From Stigmatella aurantiaca (lineage in GTDB: Bacteria > Myxococcota > Myxococcia > Myxococcales > Myxococcaceae), in the NCBI RefSeq assembly GCF_900109545.1, contig NZ_FOAP01000006.1, positions 372,001-436,000 of the forward strand: DNA of 64,000 nucleotides, in the 5' to 3' direction. Both the position numbers and the translations under genes were made by a program. Below, piece by piece: positions 9,916 to 18,287 of this stretch; position 1 is the first letter of the stretch, and each line of letters starts with the position of its first letter. The notes under the pieces were generated by a model. The model did no database searches. It saw nothing but the letters and a program-made list of their open reading frames with translations, and was not told where the DNA came from.

Positions 9916-10836
9916 ATGCCCTTGACGGCCGGCCCCATCGAGTCGCACCTGCTCGGGCAACTCGCCCCGGTGGTGGCGCCCCGCGCGCACTGGCTGCCCG
10001 GAGGCGGCTCGGTCCGGGTGCTGGAGGGCGGCAGCGGCCCCCCGGTGGTGCTGCTGCACGGGCGTGGCCACGCCGCATCCATGTGGTTCTCCTACCTCAC
10101 GGTGCTGGCCCGGGGGCGGCGGGTGCTGGCGGTGGACCTGCCCGGCTTTGGCCTCTCCTCCTGTCCCGAGCAGCGCCTGCGCACGGGGGAGGACGGGGCG
10201 CGCTTCTTCACCGGGCCGGTGGAGGAGCTGCTCCAGGTGCTCGCCCCGGGGCCGGTGGCGCTTGTGGGCCACTCGCTCGGGGGCCTGGTGGCGCTGGAGC
10301 TCGTGCTGCGCGGGAAGGTGCCCGTGGAGCGGCTGGTGCTCATCGACGCCATGGGGCTGGGCCCCACGATGACGCCCCTGGCGCGCCTGTTCTTCCGCGC
10401 GGGGCCCGAGCGGCTGGCCCGGACGCTGGGAGCCCCGCTCTTCGAGCGGCTGATTCCGCCCCCGGAGACGCCACTGGGCCGCCGGCTGGGCCTGCTCAGC
10501 CACGAGCTGCTCGCGGTGCCGGAGGGCCGCGCCCAGGCCACGCGCGCCTTCAACACCCTGGTGCCCGTGGTGGGCGGGGTGTTCCACCGGCGCGAGCAGC
10601 TTGCCTCCGTGCCCCAGCCCGTCCTGCTCGTCTGGGGGGAGCGCGAGGAGATGCTGCCCGTGTCCCTGGCGGTGGAGGCCGCCGAGCGGTTTCCCGACGC
10701 GCGGCTGCTGCGGGTGATGGCCGGGCACAGCCCGCACCTGGAACGGCCCGAGGTGGTGCTGCCCGCGCTCAAGGCGTTTCTGGGTGACGCTCCGTCCGGG
10801 GTTCCGGGGGCTGACACCGCGCCCGAAGGGGCGTGA
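9916..10836 (+). CDS. Alpha/beta-fold hydrolase
   Basis: A 306-residue cytoplasmic hydrolase. Visible elements are the oxyanion HGRG (LLHGRG, about 48-53), nucleophile elbow GHSLGG (Ser about 117), an acid after LLVWGEREE and the catalytic His in GHSPHLERP near the C-terminus. A helical cap is inserted around 150-220. The overall pattern is that of lipase or haloalkane dehalogenase-like esterases; the substrate cannot be told. The ATG at 9916 follows GGAGTCCCCCCCACC. It is divergent from moxR and followed by a strong hairpin at 10860-10893. Confidence 0.85.
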   Translation: MPLTAGPIESHLLGQLAPVVAPRAHWLPGGGSVRVLEGGSGPPVVLLHGRGHAASMWFSYLTVLARGRRVLAVDLPGFGLSSCPEQRLRTGEDGARFFTGPVEELLQVLAPGPVALVGHSLGGLVALELVLRGKVPVERLVLIDAMGLGPTMTPLARLFFRAGPERLARTLGAPLFERLIPPPETPLGRRLGLLSHELLAVPEGRAQATRAFNTLVPVVGGVFHRREQLASVPQPVLLVWGEREEMLPVSLAVEAAERFPDARLLRVMAGHSPHLERPEVVLPALKAFLGDAPSGVPGADTAPEGA

Positions 10837-10859
10837 GGCGACTTGGGAAGAAAAAGAGA

Positions 10860-10893
10860 AAGCGCGGAAGGAGCGGCCCCTCCTTCCGCGCTT
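10860..10893 (+). terminator. Strong hairpin, likely bidirectional terminator
   Basis: A perfect 14-base-pair inverted repeat, AAGCGCGGAAGGAG / CTCCTTCCGCGCTT, with a six-base loop. It begins 24 bases after the hydrolase stop in a convergent region. There is no T-tract on the plus strand but an A-rich run (AAGAAAAAGAGAA) precedes it, which becomes a T-rich tail for transcripts on the minus strand. It could therefore stop both converging genes. Confidence 0.6.
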
Positions 10894-11093
10894 CATCCCC
10901 CCCAAGTCTGCGTGCACCCTTGAATCGGGTACACAGGGACTCTTGTGCATGGGCCATGCCACGCCAAAACAGGGGGGGATTCACGCCAAAACGGGGTTTT
11001 GAAACGTCTTCGGAACGCAAGCTGCGTCTGAAGTGGACGCAGGCGCTTCCTTTTGGGACGCATGCGTCCGGATTGGACGCAACAGCCTCCCGG
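10894..11093. other. Intergenic region with clustered repeats
   Basis: A 200-base non-coding spacer between convergent genes. It carries an 11-base direct repeat CACGCCAAAAC at 10960-10970 and 10982-10992 (22-base spacing, two helical turns). It also carries a cluster of GACGCA/TGCGTC words at 11023-11081, among them the perfect 14-base palindrome GGACGCATGCGTCC (11056-11069) and the pair CTGCGTC/GACGCAG (11022-11028, 11036-11042). No coding sequence is evident. Confidence 0.6.
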
Positions 11094-11879
11094 TCAGCCC
11101 TGTCCTTGGAGGACAAAGAGGCGATCCAGGCGAAGGCTACCGCGCTCCAAGGGAGCATCCAACCGGTAGTCAAAGTCGTACATCGCCCGAACGTGCATCC
11201 CTGCCGAGCGGAAGAGGCGACGGATCTGGGCCAAGTCGTAGGTGCGGAAGAACCACTCCGTCTCGATGAGCAGGTCCTTGTCCGGGCCGGTGATTCGCAG
11301 GCGGTTGCGCATGGGCGAGCGGCGGAGGCGGCGGTCCGGCAGCCCCTCGCGGGTGTTGCAGACGACGGTGTCCTCGCCCACATGCCCCACCCAGCGCTCC
11401 CGCTCGGGGGTGGTGCGCGCATAGTCGGTGAGGTGGAAGCCGAGCACATAGAGGCCGCCGGGCTTGAGCAGGCGCCGGGTGGACTCCAGGTGCGCGCGCG
11501 CCGCTGCCTCGCTGTCCAGGTAGCGGAACGTGGAGACGAGGTTGAAGGCCAGGTCCACCTGCCCCATCAGCCCGGGCACGGCGAAGGACTCCATCCGGGC
11601 CTGGTGGAGCTGCACCCGGCGGCGCCAGGAGGGCTTCAGCCGGCGGCGGGCGTGCGCGAGCATCGGCTCGGAGATGTCATAGCCCACCACGTCCAGCCCC
11701 CGGCGCGCGGCTTCGGCCACCAGGCGGCCCGCCCCGCACGCGGGCTCCAGCAAGAGCGAGCCCCCGGTGCCGTGGTGCTGGTGGACCTGAAGGAGGAAGT
11801 CCATCTCCTTCCCGGTGTCGGTGCCGAAGATGGCCTCGTAGTACTCGGGGTGGTCGTACCAGTCGGAGCGTCTTTCCAT
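11094..11879 (-). CDS. Class I SAM-dependent methyltransferase
   Basis: A 261-residue methyltransferase. Motif I (LLLEPACGAGR, about 38-48) and the acidic residue after strand 2 (VVGYDIS, about 59-65) form the S-adenosylmethionine site; DLAFNLVSTFRYLDS is motif IV and LKPGGLYVLGFHL motif V/VI. The N-terminus SDWYDHPEYYEAIFG is common to small-molecule methyltransferases of the ubiE type. ATG 11879 was chosen over longer starts because GAGGGGAG precedes it and the conserved N-terminus begins there. Substrate unknown. It starts 13 bases after the ZIP gene, probably as an operon. Confidence 0.85.
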   Translation of the reverse strand: MERRSDWYDHPEYYEAIFGTDTGKEMDFLLQVHQHHGTGGSLLLEPACGAGRLVAEAARRGLDVVGYDISEPMLAHARRRLKPSWRRRVQLHQARMESFAVPGLMGQVDLAFNLVSTFRYLDSEAAARAHLESTRRLLKPGGLYVLGFHLTDYARTTPERERWVGHVGEDTVVCNTREGLPDRRLRRSPMRNRLRITGPDKDLLIETEWFFRTYDLAQIRRLFRSAGMHVRAMYDFDYRLDAPLERGSLRLDRLFVLQGQG

Positions 11880-11892
11880 GGAGGCCCTCCCC

Positions 11893-12639
11893 TCAGTGGT
11901 CCGCGAACTGCGCCAGCGCGAGCATGAGCAGCAGCCCCGCCCCGAGCACCAGCAGGTTGCTGCCCCGCCGGTCCTTGCCATGCCGGTTCACGTGGGGCAG
12001 CAGGTCCGACACGGCGATGTAGAGGAACGTGCCCGCGGAGAAGGCCAGCGCCCAGGGCGAGAACTTCTCGAAGCTCAGCGCCGCGTCGAAGGCCAGGTAG
12101 AGCGCCGCGCCCACCGGCACCATGAGCCCATAGAAGAGCGCATAGGCGAGCAGCGTCCCCGTGCTCCGCCCTTCCGCCTTGAGGATGGAGGCGAGCGACA
12201 GCGACGAGGGCACCTTGTGCGCGGTGATGGCGATGAAGGCCATCATCCCCACCCCCTCCATCACCGCCGAGCCCAGGGCAATCCCATCCACCAGCGTGTG
12301 CACGGACAGGCCGATGAAGGCCGTGAACCCCAGCCCGTGGTGCTTGTGCTCGGTGCAGTCGAGCGGCTCCTCGCACGTGTGCGTCAGCACGAAGCGCTCC
12401 AGCACGAGCAGGAACACGAAGCCCGCGGGCACCAGCGTGAAGGAGCGGTAGCCGCCGCCGTGGAAGGCCTCCGGCAGCATGTGGAAGAAGGCCGCGCCGA
12501 GCATGACGCCAGCCGCGAAGGCCAGGAACGTCACCAGCTGCGTCGGCCGCCGGGTGAACACCACGACCAGCGCGCCCGCCAGGGCTCCCAGGATGATGAC
12601 GAACGAGTAGGCGGCGACGGCGGCCACGACCGGCGACAT
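11893..12639 (-). CDS. ZIP-family metal transporter
   Basis: A 248-residue inner membrane protein with about eight hydrophobic helices. The family core is clear: HTLVDGIALG in helix 4 and HKVPSSLSL in helix 5, whose His, Asp and Glu-like positions line the metal path, plus a His/Cys-rich loop (THTCEEPLDCTEHKHHG, about 86-102) between helices 3 and 4 that is typical of ZIP proteins. It would import Zn2+ or another divalent cation. No zinc-uptake regulator site was recognised upstream. Confidence 0.88.
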   Translation of the reverse strand: MSPVVAAVAAYSFVIILGALAGALVVVFTRRPTQLVTFLAFAAGVMLGAAFFHMLPEAFHGGGYRSFTLVPAGFVFLLVLERFVLTHTCEEPLDCTEHKHHGLGFTAFIGLSVHTLVDGIALGSAVMEGVGMMAFIAITAHKVPSSLSLASILKAEGRSTGTLLAYALFYGLMVPVGAALYLAFDAALSFEKFSPWALAFSAGTFLYIAVSDLLPHVNRHGKDRRGSNLLVLGAGLLLMLALAQFADH

Positions 12640-12698
12640 GGGGCGCGGACCCTACATCAGATGGGCTGGCCGCGACACTCTTCCGCCGCCCGCCCCCA

Positions 12699-13955
12699 TC
12701 AGTAGTACCGCCGCATCACCACGAGCGCGACGCGCCCGGGCCTCACCTCGACCTGCTGCGTGGTGAGCCGCCCCCGGAACTCCACCTCGATGGTGTGCGG
12801 CCCGGGCGGCAGCCGGAAGCGCGCGAGCTGGAACTCCGCGGGCAGCGACAGCCAGGAGCGCAGGTCGGGCTGGTTGGCCAGGTTCAACAGCAGGAACGTA
12901 AGGTAGCCCAGCTCCTTGCTCTTGGTGGCGGCCCCCACCCCCGCGGACACGCCCGCCTTGAGCACCGTGCCCGCGAGCTGCTTGGCCAGCATCCGCCCCA
13001 CCCGGTCGTTGAGGTGCACCTTGGCCACCTGGTCCAGGGACGTCACCGTCACCGCCAGCGCCGAGGCGTCCGCCACCCGCACCCGCGCGGCCGGCGTGCG
13101 CCCCCGGTCCACGTAGACCGGCACGGTGATCAGCTCCACGGATTCCCGGTAATGCTGGTTCGCGGACTCCTTCTCGGGCGCCAGTCCGGCTTCGACCACC
13201 ACCACCACCTGTCCCTCCTGAGGGCTCAGGGGCTCGTGGGGCACGTCCGGAAAGCGCTCGCGAAGCTGGGCATAGAGGTCCTCGCGGCCCGTCTTCTTCG
13301 CCAGCCGCAGCAGCGGCTCGGCCAGGGGGCCCAGGCCCGGCGCCAGCTCGAGCGCCTTCGCATAGTCGATGTAGGCCGAGTCCCACTCGCGTTGATCTTC
13401 GTAGAGGACGCCGCCCAGGTAGCGCGCGATGGCGAGCTGCTCGTAGGGCTTCTTCTCGTCGACGATCATCTTCTCCAGCCGCTCGTTGACGCGGCGGACC
13501 TCGACGAGGGCGTCCTCGTCCTTGCCCAGCTGCGCGTAGTTGAGCGCCTGGAGCACGGTGATCATCAGCTTCTCGAAGTCCTCGCCCCGGTAGGCCCGCT
13601 GGCGCTCGCTGCTCAAGAGCGCCCCGGCCTCCTCCGTGATGGAGATGGCATCCAGCTCCGCGGACATCCGGTCCGCCTCCGCCAGCACCTGGATGCTCTC
13701 CTCCCAGCGCCCCGCGGCGTGCAGCACCATGCCCTTGTCCAGCAGCACGAGCAGCGTGTCCTTGGCGTTGCCGTCCTTCTCCAGCGAGGACAGCTCCTCC
13801 AGGGCGCGCGGGTAGTTCTCCTGCTCGTAGGCCTGGCGCACCCCGCGGGTGCGGGCCACGTAGTCCCCCGCGCACCCCGCCCACAGCAGGGGCCCCAGCA
13901 CCAGGAGCAGGGCCCAGCCGGGCGGACGCGGACTTCGAGCGCGGCGAAGGAACAT
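12699..13955 (-). CDS. COG3014-like lipoprotein with TPR-type repeats
   Basis: A 418-residue lipoprotein: signal peptide with lipobox (LLWAGC, Cys near 28), a helical TPR-like region (about 35-220), then a beta-rich half with a Gly/Ala-rich segment (about 320-350). This matches the uncharacterised COG3014 proteins, which often sit beside LpoB-like genes, as here (29 bases upstream). I chose ATG 13955 because AGGA lies ten bases ahead of it; GTG 13964 has no room for a ribosome binding site. The function is inferred to be in peptidoglycan or envelope assembly from the neighbour only. Confidence 0.7.
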   Translation of the reverse strand: MFLRRARSPRPPGWALLLVLGPLLWAGCAGDYVARTRGVRQAYEQENYPRALEELSSLEKDGNAKDTLLVLLDKGMVLHAAGRWEESIQVLAEADRMSAELDAISITEEAGALLSSERQRAYRGEDFEKLMITVLQALNYAQLGKDEDALVEVRRVNERLEKMIVDEKKPYEQLAIARYLGGVLYEDQREWDSAYIDYAKALELAPGLGPLAEPLLRLAKKTGREDLYAQLRERFPDVPHEPLSPQEGQVVVVVEAGLAPEKESANQHYRESVELITVPVYVDRGRTPAARVRVADASALAVTVTSLDQVAKVHLNDRVGRMLAKQLAGTVLKAGVSAGVGAATKSKELGYLTFLLLNLANQPDLRSWLSLPAEFQLARFRLPPGPHTIEVEFRGRLTTQQVEVRPGRVALVVMRRYY

Positions 13956-13984
13956 GGGGCTCACATCCTACACGCGGCGGCCCG

Positions 13985-14587
13985 TTACCAGCCGACGGTC
14001 TGCTTCTCGAACTTCTTGCGGATCTGCTTCTCGTCGGTCCACTCGATGAGGCCGGTGCGCACGTTGTTCAGCTTCGCCGTCATCTTGTAATAGACGAGCT
14101 TGTCTCTGCCGACCTCCTGGATGATGGAGGCCAGATCGCCCGTCATGAGGAAGTCCACGGAGACCTGCTGCCCGGGGCCCTTGGCCGCGTTCGGATCCAC
14201 GTAGCCGGACTGCTGGTACTCATACTCCTCGGCGATGTCCTGGCGCGCCCCCTGGTCTACCAGGGCGAAGCGGCCCGTCTGCGCCAGCGCCGTCTGGATC
14301 TTGTCGGCCAGCGAGCGCATGTCCACGTGCTCGGAGGTGCTGTTCTTCAGCTTGCCCACCAGCACGATGGGCAGCGGCTGCGCGGTGGCCTGGGCAAAGC
14401 GCGGCGCGCTGGCCAGCGACTCCGCCATCTTCTTGGCGATGAGCTGCAGATCGTTCTCGTTGAAACGGTCCGACAGCATCTCGATGGTGTTCGGGTCCTC
14501 GTAGGTGCCGCGGGTGAAGGCGCGCGGCCCCCCGCAGGCGGTGAGCGAGGCGGCAAGGCAAGCAGAGAGGAGGAGACGGCTATTCAT
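13985..14587 (-). CDS. LpoB-like penicillin-binding-protein activator lipoprotein
   Basis: A 200-residue outer membrane lipoprotein with lipobox LTAC (Cys 18). The region from about 40 to 190 matches the LpoB fold family (COG3417): PLPIVLVGKLKNSTSEHVDM, then QTGRFALVDQ, DFLMTGDL and the end segment GLIEWTDEKQIRKKF. In enteric bacteria LpoB reaches through the peptidoglycan to stimulate PBP1b. The activity here is inferred from the family; no PBP gene is in the window. It is followed by the COG3014 protein in the same transcript. Confidence 0.8.
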   Translation of the reverse strand: MNSRLLLSACLAASLTACGGPRAFTRGTYEDPNTIEMLSDRFNENDLQLIAKKMAESLASAPRFAQATAQPLPIVLVGKLKNSTSEHVDMRSLADKIQTALAQTGRFALVDQGARQDIAEEYEYQQSGYVDPNAAKGPGQQVSVDFLMTGDLASIIQEVGRDKLVYYKMTAKLNNVRTGLIEWTDEKQIRKKFEKQTVGW

Positions 14588-14608
14588 GGGGCATGCACTC
14601 CAGGACGG

Positions 14609-15433
14609 CTAGTTCCATTCGCATTCGAAGCGGCTGCCTTCGAAGCGCCACTTGTAGGCCAGGACCGCGTCCTGGCGGTACCCCGCCGTCAACCGGCAGA
14701 GGTTCTGCAGCGAGGCGCGCGGATAGTCAAAGGTGTAGACCTGCGCCTTGGACCGCTCCAGCTCGGTGAGCTGCGAGGGGTGCGTCAGCGTGGGGCTGGC
14801 GCTGGCGGCCACCAGCACCCGGTGCGGGCCGTACTTCGTGAGCGTCACCTGGCCCGGCAGCTCGATGCGCCGCACCAAGCGCGCCCGGAGGATGTCGCTG
14901 CGGTCCACCATGGACTCGTGCGCATTCTGGTTCTGCAGCAGGTCCGGGATGTTGAGGGTCAGCACGCGGGTGATGTCCCCATCCTCCACGAAGAAGTAGA
15001 GGAAGGCCTCGCGCGCGCTGCGGCTCTCGCCGGTGAAGTCCAGCGTCACCAGCAGGTTGAGGGCACGGTTGGGCGCCAGGCCATGCAGGGAGATGGCCGA
15101 CAGCACCTCTTGGGGCACGCCCTCCTGCTTCAGGCGGATGAGCCCGTCGGCGCTCGCGTCGCAGGCGCAACGGCGCTCTTCGATCATCTTGATGAGCTGC
15201 GCGGAGGTGAAGCCCGCCTTGGCGAGCTTGGCCACCTCCGCGTCCGTCAGCGGCAGCTGGTCCGAGCGCTCGTAGATGCGGGGGAACTGGTTGGAGTTCC
15301 ACTCGATGAGGTTGATGGTCTGCACCTCGCCCTGCGGAAAGACAGGGACGGGGGTGCCCCGGGACGTGGAGATCCGGGGCGCCGTCTGGCCGGCGACGAG
15401 GGCAAGCGTGGCGATGAGGGCGTGTGCGATCAT
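14609..15433 (-). CDS. Unknown exported protein
   Basis: A 274-residue protein with an N-terminal signal-like segment (MIAHALIATLALVAGQ). The middle part contains a helical SHOCT-like/DNA-glycosylase-like stretch (LTDAEVAKLAKAGFTSAQLI, followed by DGLIRLKQEGVPQEVLSAI) and the C-terminal half is beta-rich with few Cys (CACD near 100, C near 260). I do not recognise a named family. It lies 21 bases upstream of the LpoB-like gene and two bases downstream of the barrel protein, so all four genes 12699-16002 look like one operon. Confidence 0.65.
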   Translation of the reverse strand: MIAHALIATLALVAGQTAPRISTSRGTPVPVFPQGEVQTINLIEWNSNQFPRIYERSDQLPLTDAEVAKLAKAGFTSAQLIKMIEERRCACDASADGLIRLKQEGVPQEVLSAISLHGLAPNRALNLLVTLDFTGESRSAREAFLYFFVEDGDITRVLTLNIPDLLQNQNAHESMVDRSDILRARLVRRIELPGQVTLTKYGPHRVLVAASASPTLTHPSQLTELERSKAQVYTFDYPRASLQNLCRLTAGYRQDAVLAYKWRFEGSRFECEWN

Positions 15434-15435
15434 GA

Positions 15436-16002
15436 TTAGAACCTATACCCGACGCTCATGAACACCCGGTGGCTGAGGTTCTCTCCATCGTTCTCGATGG
15501 GCAGGGGGATGTCCGGCGAGTAGGACAGGCCGAGCAGGAGGTTGTCTCCCCGGCCCACCAGCACGTCCGCGCCGATGATGGGCGACAGGCCGAAGCGCGT
15601 GCCGATCTCCGGCATGTAGATGGCCCCGGCCCGGATGCCCAGGTGGAAGCTCAGCGGGTAGCCGTACGTGCGGAAGCGCGGGCCCACCATCAGGTTCAGC
15701 CGCCCGCCGTCCAGCACGTAGGAGCCGCTGAAGTCGAGCTGGTACCAGTCATCGCCCCAGAACGAGGCGGTGAGGCCCAGGAACAGGGGCGGTCCCTCGG
15801 GAGCCCCCAAGGGCGGCTCCTCCGCGTTGACGGCCGCACCCCAGTTGAACTCCAGCGAGAACCGGCCCCCGCGGAGATCTTCGTAACCGCCCTTCCCGTA
15901 CTCGGACCCTTCGGGCCCATCGGTACGGCCCCGATCCTGGGCCAGGGCAGGCAAGGCGGCGAGCAGGGTGACGGCTCCCCACAACGTGGCATGGCGCTTC
16001 AT
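15436..16002 (-). CDS. Small outer-membrane beta-barrel-like protein
   Basis: A 188-residue protein with a cleavable signal peptide (cleavage after ALAQ) and alternating beta-strand pattern up to a C-terminal aromatic residue (SVGYRF), typical of small outer membrane barrels. Strands such as GRLNLMVGPRFRTYG and NLLLGLSYSPDIPL are visible. A GTG lies directly before the chosen ATG; GGAG is closer to ideal for the ATG (nine bases). First gene of the LpoB-like operon. Function unknown. Confidence 0.65.
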   Translation of the reverse strand: MKRHATLWGAVTLLAALPALAQDRGRTDGPEGSEYGKGGYEDLRGGRFSLEFNWGAAVNAEEPPLGAPEGPPLFLGLTASFWGDDWYQLDFSGSYVLDGGRLNLMVGPRFRTYGYPLSFHLGIRAGAIYMPEIGTRFGLSPIIGADVLVGRGDNLLLGLSYSPDIPLPIENDGENLSHRVFMSVGYRF

Positions 16003-16112
16003 CACGGCGGACTCCGGCGGCGCAGGTGGATACTTCCCGGAGCCACGACGCTCCGGCGCGCCGCATATTCACGGGGCCCTGGCCCGCTCGCAAGCGGCCT
16101 GTCGCCTGCCGC

Positions 16113-17726
16113 TCAGGCCCGGGGCGCCTGTCCCTGCTCCGGCGACGGGGAGTCCGTCACCACCGTGACGGGCCGGGTCTCGCTGCGCACCGTGGGCAGC
16201 CAGCCGGGCCGGCCCCGCAGGAAGACGACGAGCCGCTCCCGGACGAGGCACCGCAGGTCGAACAGCTTGCTCGCGGGGGCGCTCACCAGCGCCCGGACGG
16301 AGAGTGTCTTGTCCAGGACATTCAGGACCACCACGGTCTGCACCTTGCCGTCCCACAGCTCGCGCCCCTCGTTCTCCAGGATGCGCTTGAGCTCGGCGCG
16401 CAGCACGTCGATGTCGCAGAAGTAGTCCACCTGGAGAATCACCTCCCCGAGCATCTCCGAGCGCGAGCGGCTCCAGTTCTGGAAGGGCTTGTCCAGGAAC
16501 TGGGTGATGGGGATGACGAGCCGCCGGTTGTCCCAGATGCGCACCACCACATAGGTGAGGGAGATCTCCTCGATGGTGCCGAACTCCCCCTCCACCACCA
16601 CCTGGTCCCCCATGCGGATGGGCTGGGTGATGGACAGCTGGATGCCCGCGAGCAGCGTGGAGATGGACTTCTGGGCCGCCAGACCGATGACGAGGCCGGC
16701 GATGCCGGCGGAGGCCAGCAGCGAGACGCCCACGTTGCGCACCACCTCGAACTGCATGAGCAGCAGCGCCGCGGCGATGACGTAGGTGGCCACCTCCAGC
16801 ACGTGCCGCATCACCGTGAGCTGGGTGTTCAGGCCCCGGATGCGGTCCCCGTTGTCCGGGTTCTTGGAGGCCACCCGCTCCTGCACATAGGCGGAGGACA
16901 CCCCCAGGAAGCGCAGGATGAACCACGCCAGGGCGATGATGGTGAGCGAATAGCTCAGGCGCGCGAAGACGGTCTGCACCGGCTGGGGCAGCAGCAGCAG
17001 GGAGGTCCCCACCGCCAGCAGCAGCGCGAAGTACGGCAGCCGCAGCGGGCCCCTTCCGGCCCCCACCAGCGCATCGTCCCAGGTGAACTTCGTCCACTTC
17101 GCCAGCCGCTGGGTGAAGCCCAGCGTCAGCCGCTCCAGCAGCAGCGACAGCGCCCAGCCCCCCACGAGCACCACGAGCAGCCCCAGCCACTGCCACGCCT
17201 CCAGCCCCAGCACCGTGCGCTTGAAGAAGAAGTCCGGCAGCACCTCCGTGAGCACCGGCCCGTAGGCGCCGAACAACCGGTCCACCTCCTTCACCGTGGA
17301 CTCATTGAAGACCCACACCAGCGCACCCCCATTGTCCACCACGCGCTGGACGCGGATAGGCACCTCGGCCCCCGCCAGGGCGATGGTGCCAATTTGATCA
17401 AAGCGCGCCTCCTTGGGGTCGCCCTCCGGCTCGGCGCTCAGCAGGGACAGGTCCACGGGCAGCTTGCGGTCCAGGACGAACTTCAACCGGCGGGCGAGCT
17501 GGGCCCCGGCGTCCGCCTGCTTGTCACGCGGCAGGTAGTCCAGGTCCAGGTAGTGGGCCGCCAGGGCGTAGTTGCCCGCGTGCGCCTCGGCCAGGAAGCC
17601 TTTCACCGTGGCTTGAGGGGTCAGCCGGTCCACGGTGGGTGGAGGTGCTCCCAGACCCGTATTGAGGGCCCAGGCGGGGAGGCTGGCGAGGAGCGCCACG
17701 CAAATGGCCAGAAAGGCTCGAGACAT
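16113..17726 (-). CDS. MscS-family mechanosensitive channel
   Basis: A 537-residue inner membrane protein. After a signal peptide comes a periplasmic domain of about 150 residues, several membrane helices (from about 165), then the MscS core: pore helix with the Gly/Ala pattern GVSLLASAGIAGLVIGLAAQ, the beta domain GDQVVVEGEFGTIEEISLTYV and the C-terminal alpha/beta domain. This is larger than E. coli MscS (286) and closer to the YnaI/MscK-like group. ATG 17726 has GGAAAG at the right distance. It would relieve osmotic stress; the ligand of the extra periplasmic domain is unknown. Confidence 0.88.
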   Translation of the reverse strand: MSRAFLAICVALLASLPAWALNTGLGAPPPTVDRLTPQATVKGFLAEAHAGNYALAAHYLDLDYLPRDKQADAGAQLARRLKFVLDRKLPVDLSLLSAEPEGDPKEARFDQIGTIALAGAEVPIRVQRVVDNGGALVWVFNESTVKEVDRLFGAYGPVLTEVLPDFFFKRTVLGLEAWQWLGLLVVLVGGWALSLLLERLTLGFTQRLAKWTKFTWDDALVGAGRGPLRLPYFALLLAVGTSLLLLPQPVQTVFARLSYSLTIIALAWFILRFLGVSSAYVQERVASKNPDNGDRIRGLNTQLTVMRHVLEVATYVIAAALLLMQFEVVRNVGVSLLASAGIAGLVIGLAAQKSISTLLAGIQLSITQPIRMGDQVVVEGEFGTIEEISLTYVVVRIWDNRRLVIPITQFLDKPFQNWSRSRSEMLGEVILQVDYFCDIDVLRAELKRILENEGRELWDGKVQTVVVLNVLDKTLSVRALVSAPASKLFDLRCLVRERLVVFLRGRPGWLPTVRSETRPVTVVTDSPSPEQGQAPRA

Positions 17727-17903
17727 GGGCGCTTTCCTTACTCGGTTGCCCGGGGACCGCCACAACCTTCGTTTCGGACGTTGGCCCCTCGACCGTACGC
17801 CCGTGGACACCTGGAAGTGGCCTCACGGGCCCCCCACCGGGAGGAAAGCCGTGGTACCTCGGGAGGCGGATAAGTTAGAACGGAACTCCAAGGGAAGGGC
17901 GCC

Positions 17904-18287
17904 GTGCAAGAGAAGCGAAAGATCCTCCTCATCGACGACAGCGAGATCACCCTCGCCATGGAGAAGGCCGTGCTGGAAGCGCGCGGCTATGAGGTCATCG
18001 CCACCTCGACGCTCATGGAGTTCGAGAAGACGCTCCGGACCTGGCGGCCGGACCTCATCCTCACCGACATCCACATGCCCGAGGCGAAGGGCACCGACAT
18101 CTGCCGCACCCTGAAGAACGAGTACGGCACGCAGGACATCCCCATCATCCTCTTCTCCAGCCTCCCGGACGACGAGCTGGCCAAGCTGGCCGAGCAGGTG
18201 GGCGCCGATGGTTCGCTCTCCAAGGTGAACGGCCTGGAGGCCATGGGCGAGCGCGTGGACGAGCTGGTGCAGAGCATCCTCTGGTGA
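17904..18287 (+). CDS. Stand-alone response regulator receiver
   Basis: A 127-residue receiver domain only. The active site is complete: D11/D12 (LLIDDSE), phospho-acceptor D55 (LILTDIHMP), S85/S86 (ILFSS) and K107 (SLSK). Translation starts at GTG 17904 behind AAGGGAAGG. Its stop overlaps the next gene's ATG by one base (TGATG), so expression is coupled to the UshA-like/tetraheme cytochrome, an unusual partner for a receiver. No kinase lies beside it. Confidence 0.85.
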   Translation: MQEKRKILLIDDSEITLAMEKAVLEARGYEVIATSTLMEFEKTLRTWRPDLILTDIHMPEAKGTDICRTLKNEYGTQDIPIILFSSLPDDELAKLAEQVGADGSLSKVNGLEAMGERVDELVQSILW

